DNA from: CAYYJM01 sp964471755
Lineage (GTDB): Bacteria > Planctomycetota > Planctomycetia > Gemmatales > Gemmataceae
NCBI GenBank assembly: GCA_964471755.1
Contig: CAYYJM010000280.1
Span: 1-7,906, forward strand
Reading direction: 5' to 3'
Length of the DNA: 7,906 bases
The translations under genes and the position numbers were made by a program. Positions 1 through 5,357 of the stretch are shown piece by piece (position 1 is the stretch's first letter; each line of letters begins with the position of its first letter). A model generated the notes under the pieces. It was not told where the DNA came from and searched no databases. It saw only the letters and a program-made list of their open reading frames with translations.

Positions 1-90
1 CTGCGGTGTCGCTGCGCTCCCGTCGGAGCATCGGTGGGCCTGCGCTGTGACGGCTTTCACGGACGACCGAGCGTCGGTGGCGCTCCCGCC
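1..90. repeat. Intergenic sequence with left arm of a palindromic repeat
   Basis: I see no convincing gene here. The 10-mer ATCGGTGGGC at 30-39 occurs in inverted orientation at 7888-7897 near the right end of the window. The matching arm GCCCACC is at 255-261, beyond the inserted element at 91-246. If the insertion and one target copy are removed, the sequence reads GGTGGGC, about 48 bases, then GCGCTCCCGCCCACC. That resembles the right-end hairpin, which on the minus strand reads ATCGGTGGGC, eight bases, then GCGCTCGGCCCACC. I infer a dispersed palindromic intergenic repeat family. Only two members are visible, so the family assignment is tentative. Confidence 0.4.
80..90 (+). repeat. Left target-site duplication of the MITE-like element
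   Basis: GCGCTCCCGCC lies directly next to the left terminal inverted repeat and is identical to 247-257. The match stops at both sides (G79 versus A246, T91 versus C258), so the duplication is exactly 11 bp. Confidence 0.75.
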
Positions 91-246
91 TGTCATTTAT
101 ACACAAGTAGTGCAGGTGGTACTGAACTGAATGCCACTGTCGGCGCAACGCCTGAATTGGCAGAGAGATACGCAGATGGCCCATTTGCCACTCAAGGATC
201 GCAACTCGTTACTCAGTAACACGTTGCGACTTGTGTATAAATGACA
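91..246. mobile_element. MITE-like non-autonomous element, 156 bp
   Basis: The ends are perfect 18-bp terminal inverted repeats: TGTCATTTATACACAAGT at 91-108 and its exact reverse complement at 229-246. The element is flanked by an exact 11-bp direct repeat, GCGCTCCCGCC, at 80-90 and 247-257, abutting both ends. This is the footprint of DNA transposition with target-site duplication. The interior is too short to encode a transposase and I see no coding potential in it. It contains a 13-base palindrome GTTACTCAGTAAC at 208-220. The element is visibly less GC-rich than its surroundings. It must have been mobilised by a transposase encoded elsewhere. Duplications of about 10-13 bp are known for the IS4 family, so an IS4-type parent is a reasonable guess, but the terminal sequence alone does not prove it. 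Confidence 0.8.
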
Positions 247-257
247 GCGCTCCCGCC
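247..257 (+). repeat. Right target-site duplication of the MITE-like element
   Basis: GCGCTCCCGCC lies directly next to the right terminal inverted repeat and is identical to 80-90. The absence of any mismatch suggests a fairly recent insertion. Confidence 0.75.
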
Positions 258-336
258 CACCCTACCTTTCGCTTGCCGAACCACTGACCCTCTGTCAAGA
301 ATAGGCTCACGATTTCTTCGGGAATCCTGCGGCGCG

Positions 337-1428
337 TCACCGCAGCGCGATCGTGTGGGGACTGAGCCGCTCGAACCCCTCCGGCAGGACGCGATAGTTG
401 TGTTCGATGCGGATTCCTCCGACGCCAGCGACGTAGAGGCCCGGTTCGATGGTGATGACGTCGTCGGTCTGAAGCGTCTCGGTCGAGTGGCGTACGAGGA
501 ACGGAGCCTCGGGATGGGTCAGGCCCAGGCCGTGGCCGGCGTGATGTGGAAACGCCGCGCCAACGCCGGCCTGGTCGAAGACGCCCCGGACGGCGTCGTA
601 GACCGTCTGGCAGGCCACGCCGGCACGCAGTTCCTTCTCGCCGGCCGTCATCGCTGCCATGCACAGGTCGAACAGGCGTTGCTGCTCGGCGTTCGGCTCG
701 CGACCGACGACCAGGGTGTTCGTGAAGTCGGACCGATAGCCCTGAAGCACGACGGAGAAATCAAGGATGAGCAGGTCGCCGGCCTGGATCACCTGCTCGG
801 TCGCTGGGCCGCCGCGACGTTCCGGTCCGGGCGAGACGGCGAAGTCGCCGTAGACGATCACCGCCCGGCCGGCCGCGCGCTGACAGGCCGCCACGATGCC
901 AGCGTACACGTCGAGTTCGGTCATACCCGGCTGAACGTGCTGTCGAGCCCAGGCATGGCCCGCGTCGGTCACGGTCATGCACTGGCGCAGCAGGGCGAGT
1001 TCCTCGGCGTCTTTCCGTCGTCGGTGCCGGGCCAGGGTATCGGCGATCAACTCGGCCTGCGGATGGCCGGGCCGATCATGGATCTCGACGCCGGCCGGCA
1101 GGCGTTCGCGAGCCGTCGCCAGCCAGGCGAGTTCGCGTGGCCCCCGGCCCGGCAATTGGCCGTCGTACCAGTTGACGAGGATTCGTTCATCGACCGAAGC
1201 CTGTTCCACCGATGCTGGCAGACGGTTTTCATGGATCAAACAGGCGACTCCGTCGGCCTCGAGGATCAGCAGACCGCCGAAGGGGGAACCGAGGCTGATG
1301 GGATCGACCCAGAATCCGGCCAGGTAGGCCAGGTGGATTGGGTCAGCCAGGCAGAGTGGCCGGGGCAGATCCGGACAATCGGCGAGCAGCCGTCGGCGAC
1401 GTTCGCGGCAGGTGGCGGCCTGGAACAT
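337..1428 (-). CDS. M24-family metallopeptidase (Xaa-Pro peptidase-like)
   Basis: A 363-residue protein, the usual length for bacterial prolidase/aminopeptidase-P-like enzymes, which cleave peptides next to proline with two metal ions. The N-terminal ~125 residues look like the creatinase_N-type domain (ADPIHLAYLAGF). The pita-bread M24 domain follows from about residue 145. All five metal ligands are visible: D223 in LILDF, D234 in GYRSDFTNT, H299 in HHAGHGLGL, E328 in IEPGLY and E342 in IRIEH. The start is ATG at 1428, with GAGG at 1437-1440 eight bases upstream. The frame stays open to an ATG at 1548, but that extension runs through a terminator hairpin and adds 40 low-complexity residues, so I reject it. 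Oddity: the His usually found before the first metal Asp is absent (GPERRGGPAT at 201-210). No signal peptide is seen, so it is probably cytoplasmic. The exact substrate is unknown. Confidence 0.9.
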   Translation of the reverse strand: MFQAATCRERRRRLLADCPDLPRPLCLADPIHLAYLAGFWVDPISLGSPFGGLLILEADGVACLIHENRLPASVEQASVDERILVNWYDGQLPGRGPRELAWLATARERLPAGVEIHDRPGHPQAELIADTLARHRRRKDAEELALLRQCMTVTDAGHAWARQHVQPGMTELDVYAGIVAACQRAAGRAVIVYGDFAVSPGPERRGGPATEQVIQAGDLLILDFSVVLQGYRSDFTNTLVVGREPNAEQQRLFDLCMAAMTAGEKELRAGVACQTVYDAVRGVFDQAGVGAAFPHHAGHGLGLTHPEAPFLVRHSTETLQTDDVITIEPGLYVAGVGGIRIEHNYRVLPEGFERLSPHTIALR

Positions 1429-1436
1429 GATGCGTG

Positions 1437-1440
1437 CCTC
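1437..1440 (-). promoter_or_regulatory. Ribosome binding site of the M24 peptidase
   Basis: On the minus strand the sequence reads GAGG, then CACGCATC, then ATG. The eight-base spacing decides in favour of the start at 1428 over the upstream in-frame ATG at 1548. Confidence 0.65.
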
Positions 1441-1493
1441 AAATCGGGTGATCCGTTCTGGGCAGCCTACGATGTTGAGGGAAGAGGCGGTAG

Positions 1494-1542
1494 AGGGGAA
1501 AAGAAAGAAGGCCGGTCGGTGTCGCCCATCACCGCCGGCCTT
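1494..1542 (-). terminator. Intrinsic terminator of the oxoamine-synthase-like gene
   Basis: A strong hairpin lies about 120 bases past the stop of the minus-strand gene ending at 1664. The arms are AAGGCCGG/CCGGCCTT (1508-1515 with 1535-1542) plus CGGTG/CACCG (1517-1521 with 1530-1534). There is a single bulged base at 1516 and an 8-base loop. On the minus strand it is followed by CTTTCTTTTCCCC, a pyrimidine tract rich in U. This is the layout of a rho-independent terminator for leftward transcription. It separates the transcript of 1664-2920 from the peptidase gene downstream. Confidence 0.7.
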
Positions 1543-1663
1543 CGACATCCCTTACAGGACGTCACTGCATTCATAGCCGCCTCTTCGTCGATTTCCACTC
1601 GTGAACCATTTTTTTTCGTCGGCCTGTCTCGAGGGCCAGTCCGAGGCCATTACTGGGGGGTGA

Positions 1664-2920
1664 TCAGGCCGCTGCTCGTCGTTCGTGGACGCGCGGCAAT
1701 GGGAACTGCCGGGCCAGGCCGGTCATGGCCTCCAGCAAACCCAGGATCGCCTCGGGCCGATGATTGGCGTTGACCTGAATCCGCAGCACGCCGGCGTGAT
1801 AGGGGACGGCCGGGAAGACCACCGACTGGACGTAGTAGCCCTGCTCGAAGAGATAGTGACCGGCCTTGAGCGTGTTCTCCTCGTCGCCGACCAGGACGGA
1901 GAGGATCGGTGTTCGGCCGCCCTCGACCACCAGACCGAGGCAGTGCAGACCGCGGACCAGGCGAGCCAGGTGAGCCCGTAGCCGGCCGCTCAGTTCGTCG
2001 TACTCGGGCGAGGCCAGGATATCGCAAACGGTGCAGATCGCTTCGAGGTAGGGTGGCGGAACCGGACCGCCGAAGATCCAGGTGTTTGAACGCATCTTGA
2101 GCAGTTGCTTGATCTCGTGCGTGCAGCCGATGAAGGCCCCCAGACAGGAGAAGCCCTTGGAGAGCGAGCCCGCGACCAGGGCGTTGTCGTAACTTCCCAG
2201 GGCCTCAAGGACCGTTCCACGTCCCTGTCGGCCGATGACGCCGGTAGCGTGGGCATCGTCCACGTAAAGGACCGCCCGGCGCGACAGGCAGACCTCGTTG
2301 AGAGCGGCCAGCGGCGGAAGTTCGCCCGACATGCTGTACACGCCGTCGATCGCCACGACGGCGTAGCGATACTGTCGGTTGGCGTCGAGCAGTTTGCGGA
2401 GCGCGATCGGATCGCAATGGGCGAACGTGGCCACGGGCGTGCCATTGGCCCTGGCCACCTTGGCCCCTTCCTGGATGGAGTTGTGGGCCTGTTCGTCGAT
2501 GACGAGGAAGTCCTGTTTGCCGACGAGGCCGGGCAGAGCGCCCAGATTGGCCAGAGTCACAGAGGGGTAGATGAGAGTTGCCTCAGTGCCGAGCCAGGCG
2601 GCGAGTTTTTCCTCGGCGACGTCATTGGTGCGGACGCTGGAAAAGGCTCGCGAGGCTCCGTTGTGAACGCCCCACTCGTGGACGCCCCGGCAGATCGCTT
2701 CCTTAACGCGGGGATCCTGATCGAGGCCCAGGAAGCTATCGCAGCCGAAGTTGATCACTTCGCGGCCGGCGACGACCATCTGTCGATCGGGGCCGAGGTG
2801 ATCGACGATGAGGTCTTTCAGGTGCGCGGTCGGGAACAGTTCGGCGTAGTGTTCGAGAAAACGGACCAGGCCGTTCTGCCGAAGCCCCGAGACCAGCTGA
2901 TGCAGAGGAGATCGATTCAT
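1664..2920 (-). CDS. PLP-dependent alpha-oxoamine synthase-type enzyme (AONS/KBL/SPT family)
   Basis: A 418-residue fold-type I PLP enzyme. The family condenses an amino acid with an acyl thioester and releases CO2 (8-amino-7-oxononanoate synthase, 2-amino-3-ketobutyrate CoA ligase, serine palmitoyltransferase). Visible hallmarks are H146 in DEQAHNSIQEG (stacks on PLP), D221 and H224 in YVDDAHATGVIG, the Schiff-base lysine K255 in GSLSKGF, the IFGGPVPPP segment at 283-290, and R380 in GVLRIQVNANH (carboxylate binding). The usual SG....H..LE motif is replaced by FSSVRTNDVAEE around 93-104, so this is not a canonical AONS. It is longer than AONS (~385 residues) because of an N-terminal extension of about 40 residues. 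The ATG at 2920 has no strong ribosome binding site. No biotin, threonine or sphingolipid gene is nearby, so the substrate cannot be assigned. It is probably monocistronic, with a terminator at 1494-1542. Confidence 0.88.
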   Translation of the reverse strand: MNRSPLHQLVSGLRQNGLVRFLEHYAELFPTAHLKDLIVDHLGPDRQMVVAGREVINFGCDSFLGLDQDPRVKEAICRGVHEWGVHNGASRAFSSVRTNDVAEEKLAAWLGTEATLIYPSVTLANLGALPGLVGKQDFLVIDEQAHNSIQEGAKVARANGTPVATFAHCDPIALRKLLDANRQYRYAVVAIDGVYSMSGELPPLAALNEVCLSRRAVLYVDDAHATGVIGRQGRGTVLEALGSYDNALVAGSLSKGFSCLGAFIGCTHEIKQLLKMRSNTWIFGGPVPPPYLEAICTVCDILASPEYDELSGRLRAHLARLVRGLHCLGLVVEGGRTPILSVLVGDEENTLKAGHYLFEQGYYVQSVVFPAVPYHAGVLRIQVNANHRPEAILGLLEAMTGLARQFPLPRVHERRAAA

Positions 2921-2993
2921 GTCCGACGATTCTCACAAGGCCCTCGCGGGCCAACTCTGATTCTGCCCGGAGTCGAGCGGCGAAGTCCCAGTG

Positions 2994-3022
2994 CTTAAAG
3001 CAAAATCGGCCGACGAGAGCAA
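2994..3022 (-). promoter_or_regulatory. Possible promoter of the oxoamine-synthase-like gene
   Basis: On the minus strand TTGCTC (3022-3017) and TTTAAG (2999-2994) are separated by 17 bases, giving a weak sigma-70-like match (3/6 and 4/6). It would leave a leader of about 70 bases before the ATG at 2920. The leader contains a 5-bp GC hairpin, GGCCC/GGGCC, at 2939-2952. The -35 box directly abuts the 13-bp direct repeats at 3023-3053. Confidence 0.3.
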
Positions 3023-3053
3023 TCGCAATCAGCAAATCCGTCGCAATCAGCAA
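3023..3053 (+). repeat. Pair of 13-bp direct repeats
   Basis: TCGCAATCAGCAA occurs at 3023-3035 and again at 3041-3053, with start-to-start spacing of 18 bp. The pair lies between the divergently transcribed oxoamine-synthase-like gene and tRNA-Pro. It sits just upstream of the weak leftward promoter. A regulator binding site is possible, and so is a simple local duplication. Confidence 0.5.
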
Positions 3054-3087
3054 GGAAGGGATGATCGTTTTGCTCGCCGACGAGGTC

Positions 3088-3116
3088 TTGCACCGGGAGG
3101 CCGAAGCGTATAAGAT
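3088..3116 (+). promoter_or_regulatory. Probable promoter of tRNA-Pro
   Basis: TTGCAC at 3088-3093 is followed after 17 bases by TAAGAT at 3111-3116. An overlapping, better -10 match, TATAAG, lies at 3109-3114. This AT-rich patch in GC-rich sequence ends 28 bases before the mature tRNA 5' end, a suitable distance for a short leader removed by RNase P. Confidence 0.45.
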
Positions 3117-3144
3117 CACGACAGTGCGGGAGAAATCCTGCCAT

Positions 3145-3219
3145 CGGGCCGTGGCGCAGTTTGGCTAGCGCGCTTGAATGGGGTTCAAGAGGTCGTGGGT
3201 TCAAATCCCGCCGGCCCGA
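3145..3219 (+). tRNA. tRNA-Pro (anticodon GGG)
   Basis: A complete 75-base cloverleaf. The acceptor stem CGGGCCG (3145-3151) pairs perfectly with CGGCCCG (3212-3218), with discriminator A at 3219. The D stem GCGC/GCGC is 3154-3157 with 3168-3171. The anticodon stem CTTGA/TCAAG is 3173-3177 with 3185-3189. Its loop is ATGGGGT, giving anticodon GGG at 3180-3182, which reads CCC. The T stem GTGGG/CCCGC encloses TTCAAAT. Starting with C1-G72, having A73 and G37 after the anticodon all fit bacterial tRNA-Pro. The 3' CCA is not encoded (ACTTC follows), so it must be added by a nucleotidyltransferase. It stands alone between protein genes. Confidence 0.96.
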
Positions 3220-3249
3220 CTTCTAACACTACCTTCCGCAACAACTTAC

Positions 3250-3320
3250 GGCGAGGACGTTCGGACTGAAAAGGAGACGGTTGCCACAACCGCCACCGCT
3301 TCACGCCGAACCTCCTCGCC
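3250..3320. other. Strongly base-paired intergenic element downstream of tRNA-Pro
   Basis: The arm at 3250-3264 (GGCGAGGACGTTCGG) pairs with 3306-3320 (CCGAACCTCCTCGCC) at 14 of 15 positions, the only mismatch being C3258/C3312. Inside lies a second perfect hairpin, CGGTTG-CCA-CAACCG (3278-3292). The result is a long stem enclosing a small hairpin, placed between the convergent tRNA-Pro and HEAT-protein genes. On the minus strand the inner hairpin is followed by TCTCCTTTTC, so it may act as a weak terminator for the HEAT gene, whose stop is at 3351. It could also be a bidirectional terminator, a small structured RNA or a dispersed palindrome. Confidence 0.5.
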
Positions 3321-3350
3321 GACTCAACCTCACCCAGTCACTTCGCGAGT

Positions 3351-4439
3351 CTACTCTTTCCTTTGCCGCAGATAGAAGCTCGCCAGCTGGCTCACCGTCG
3401 GGCTCGGGTCGCTGGAGCGCATCTGTTCCAGTCGATCGCTCAGATCGATCGTCGCCTGCTCAGCCATCATGCGAACGGCCGCAGCTCGCACCGAGTCCGC
3501 CCGATCATGACTCAGCCGCCGAAGCCAGACGCTCGGCTCCAGCTCGACCGATTCGTTCAGATGGTCCAGCACCCGCAGCCGTTCCTTCGGGTCCGCGTCC
3601 GTCAGCAGCCGACCGAGTTGTAGCTGCTGGGCCGTCAGGCCCCGACCACGCAGGGCGGCCTCGGCCAGTCGCTGCACGTCCACGTCCGGATCGTGCAGGC
3701 ACGGCAGCAAGACCTCATCCAGCACGACCTTCTCGGCCGGGCCAGCGACCAGAACGGCCGCCCGGCGTACCTCCACGACCGGATCACGCAACAGACCAGC
3801 GACCTCACCTCCCAGATCGAGACCCGGCAGCAACGACAACTGCACCGCTCGCAGCCGGACGGCCGGGCTCCGCGCCGTCAGGCACGAAAACACCAGATCC
3901 CGAACCGGCCCGGCCCCTTCGTTCACTCCGGGCGCGAACACCCAGCCGGCCAGGTCCAGGCCGGCGGCTCGCACCTCCTCGGGCAGATCGGCATCGACCT
4001 CCTCCAGCAACCCTTTCCAGGCCAGCCGATTCGCCGGCGTCGGTTGCTCCCGACCGGCCTCCACCGCGTCGGGCGGAGCCGACAGCACCGCCACCTGTCC
4101 TGTCGGACTCAGCGTCGCGAAACTGCCGGTCAGTGTCGCGACAAGCTGGACGACCTGCTCCTCCGTCTCGGCCCGGCGAACGAGGCAGACCAGGGCGGCC
4201 CGGGCGTTTTGACAGGCCACGTCGTCCGGCGAACGCAGCAGGCCGAGCAGGCCGGGCAGCGTCCGCGAACCGAGTTCGGCCAGACGCTCGGCACAATCGG
4301 CCCGGTTGGCGTCACCGGCCCGGGCCAGCGAACGCAGTCGCCACCAGGCGACCGGATCGAAACCCGTCCACCAGAAGAAGCCGGCTCCGAGAACGAGTAC
4401 GCCCAGCAGTGCCAGCCATCCGATTCGCCTGGTCGGCAT
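3351..4439 (-). CDS. Membrane-anchored HEAT-repeat protein
   Basis: A 362-residue protein. MPTRRIG is followed by a single hydrophobic segment at about residues 7-24. Arginines before the segment predict the N-terminus inside and the rest outside the cytoplasmic membrane; an uncleaved signal anchor is more likely than a cleaved signal peptide. The rest is helical with HEAT-like repeats. The clearest units begin with short D/S-P turns: SPDDVACQNARAALV (70-84), SPAVRLRAVQLSLL (191-204), DPVVEVRRAAVLVAG (219-233), DPDVDVQRLAEAAL (250-263), HDRADSVRAAAVRMM (311-325) and SDPSPTVSQLASFYL (343-357). HEAT arrays act as protein-binding scaffolds, and no catalytic motif is visible. The start is supported by GAGGA at 4446-4450, six bases before the ATG. 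The gene diverges from the secreted protein at 4575. The specific role is unknown. Confidence 0.85.
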   Translation of the reverse strand: MPTRRIGWLALLGVLVLGAGFFWWTGFDPVAWWRLRSLARAGDANRADCAERLAELGSRTLPGLLGLLRSPDDVACQNARAALVCLVRRAETEEQVVQLVATLTGSFATLSPTGQVAVLSAPPDAVEAGREQPTPANRLAWKGLLEEVDADLPEEVRAAGLDLAGWVFAPGVNEGAGPVRDLVFSCLTARSPAVRLRAVQLSLLPGLDLGGEVAGLLRDPVVEVRRAAVLVAGPAEKVVLDEVLLPCLHDPDVDVQRLAEAALRGRGLTAQQLQLGRLLTDADPKERLRVLDHLNESVELEPSVWLRRLSHDRADSVRAAAVRMMAEQATIDLSDRLEQMRSSDPSPTVSQLASFYLRQRKE

Positions 4440-4445
4440 GGAAGA

Positions 4446-4450
4446 TCCTC
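4446..4450 (-). promoter_or_regulatory. Ribosome binding site of the HEAT-repeat protein
   Basis: The minus strand reads GAGGA, then TCTTCC, then ATG. This places a good Shine-Dalgarno sequence six bases before the chosen start at 4439. Confidence 0.65.
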
Positions 4451-4510
4451 GCTTCCGGGGAAGGCGAGCCCGGCCCGGCTCGCGAATGGACTCACATCGA
4501 GGCGAGCCGT

Positions 4511-4540
4511 CTTATAGCTCCCGGATGACAAGATCGGCAA
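4511..4540 (-). promoter_or_regulatory. Probable promoter of the HEAT-repeat gene
   Basis: On the minus strand TTGCCG (4540-4535) and TATAAG (4516-4511) are spaced by 18 bases, matching 4/6 and 5/6 of the sigma-70 consensus. The leader would be about 65 bases. It lies in the 135-bp divergent intergenic region shared with the secreted-protein gene. Confidence 0.45.
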
Positions 4541-4562
4541 GGCCATCTGAATCGTTGGGGTT

Positions 4563-4566
4563 GGAG
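4563..4566 (+). promoter_or_regulatory. Ribosome binding site favouring the GTG start at 4575
   Basis: GGAG is followed by eight bases and GTG. The alternative ATG at 4581 would have a 14-base spacing, and the ATG at 4617 has only the weak purine run GAAAG immediately before it. Confidence 0.45.
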
Positions 4567-4574
4567 CAGCCGGC

Positions 4575-5348
4575 GTGCCGATGTTAGATTCCGTGAACCA
4601 ACGCGGACTGCGAAAGATGAGGTGGCGAATGCGAAGCGGACCTCTTCAGCTCGGCCTGGCACTCTGGGTAGGCTGTCTGCTCGCCCTGCCCGTCGCCGCC
4701 CAGTCAACCCCCTCGGTGTCGAGAGTTTCCTACAGCCCCCCTCCGGTGACGCTGGACGAGATCCCGCCAGCCTACCGCGAGAAGTGCCAGGATCTTCTCG
4801 AGAAGCCGACCTACCGCCATCAGGGCGAGAGCGAACTGTTCGTCGCCCGCGCCGGAACCTACGTCTGGCTGCTCGACAACCCCGAGAAGGCCGTCGCGCT
4901 CTGGAAATCGCTCGGGGCGCAGTGTGCCCCGGTCGAACGTCGCGGTGAGCAGTCCTACGGCTGGAAGGATGCCAACGGCAGCGATCTGCACTGGGACACG
5001 ATTGTCCGCACCGGCGACCGGCGCATCTGGTACGCCGAGGGCAAGGTCAAGCCGGCCATGCTCATCCCCGGAGCGAACGTGCGGGCGCTGATCATCGTGC
5101 ATCACCAGCTCGAAGCGGGCCACATCGTCGAGGGACGCGATCGGATTCGCCATCGGGTCGAGTTCATTCTTCAAACCGATAGCCGCATCCTGGCCCTGGC
5201 GGCCCGTCTCATGGGAGCGAGCGCTCCACGCCTGGCCGAGCAGTTTTCCTCTCAGGTGCAGATGTTCTTCGGCGGCATGGCCTGGTATCTCGACAGCGAT
5301 CCGGAACGGGCCAACCGGATGCTTCGACAGGTCAACGCGGTCCAGTGA
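4575..5348 (+). CDS. Secreted protein of unknown function
   Basis: A 257-residue protein if started at GTG 4575, where GGAG (4563-4566) lies eight bases upstream. The in-frame ATG at 4617 gives 243 residues and a textbook signal peptide (MRWRMRSGPLQLGLALWVG...LPVAA|QS) but has a poorer ribosome site. Either way the hydrophobic core spans about residues 23-38 of the long form, with likely cleavage after A42, so the mature protein is exported. I do not recognise the mature region. It is tryptophan- and tyrosine-containing and mixed alpha/beta in look, with SYGWKDANGSDLHWDTIV (127-144), RIWYAEGKVKP, a hydrophobic strand ALIIVHHQ and a helical C-terminus. A START/SRPBCC-like fold is a weak guess. 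The gene diverges from the HEAT gene and converges on the GTPase gene with 9 bp between stop codons. Confidence 0.8.
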   Translation: MPMLDSVNQRGLRKMRWRMRSGPLQLGLALWVGCLLALPVAAQSTPSVSRVSYSPPPVTLDEIPPAYREKCQDLLEKPTYRHQGESELFVARAGTYVWLLDNPEKAVALWKSLGAQCAPVERRGEQSYGWKDANGSDLHWDTIVRTGDRRIWYAEGKVKPAMLIPGANVRALIIVHHQLEAGHIVEGRDRIRHRVEFILQTDSRILALAARLMGASAPRLAEQFSSQVQMFFGGMAWYLDSDPERANRMLRQVNAVQ

Positions 5349-5357
5349 CCGCCTTCC

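Noticed and set aside
1429..1548. N-terminal extension of the M24 peptidase to ATG 1548
   Set aside because: It would translate the terminator hairpin and poly-pyrimidine tract. The ATG at 1428 has a well-placed GAGG and matches the usual length of the family.
1608..1650. T8 tract and GGCCT/AGGCC inverted repeat as a terminator
   Set aside because: The T-run at about 1608-1616 lies before the repeat on the plus strand and would be an A-run on the minus strand, so its orientation fits no terminator for the neighbouring gene.
241..1773. 510-codon open frame on the plus strand
   Set aside because: It lies antisense to the M24 peptidase, which has all five metal ligands in order. The frame has no recognisable motif, crosses the terminator hairpin and begins in the MITE end. 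GC-rich codon bias explains the openness.
3145..3219. tRNA-Pro as an integration site for a genomic island
   Set aside because: No second copy of the tRNA 3' end and no integrase gene are in the window, so there is no evidence of integration here.
3281..4528. 415-codon plus-strand frame rich in Pro, Arg and Ala, and a second plus-strand frame at 3693-4517
   Set aside because: Both are antisense to the HEAT-repeat gene. Their low-complexity composition is what the opposite strand of a high-GC gene gives, and no ribosome site or domain supports them.
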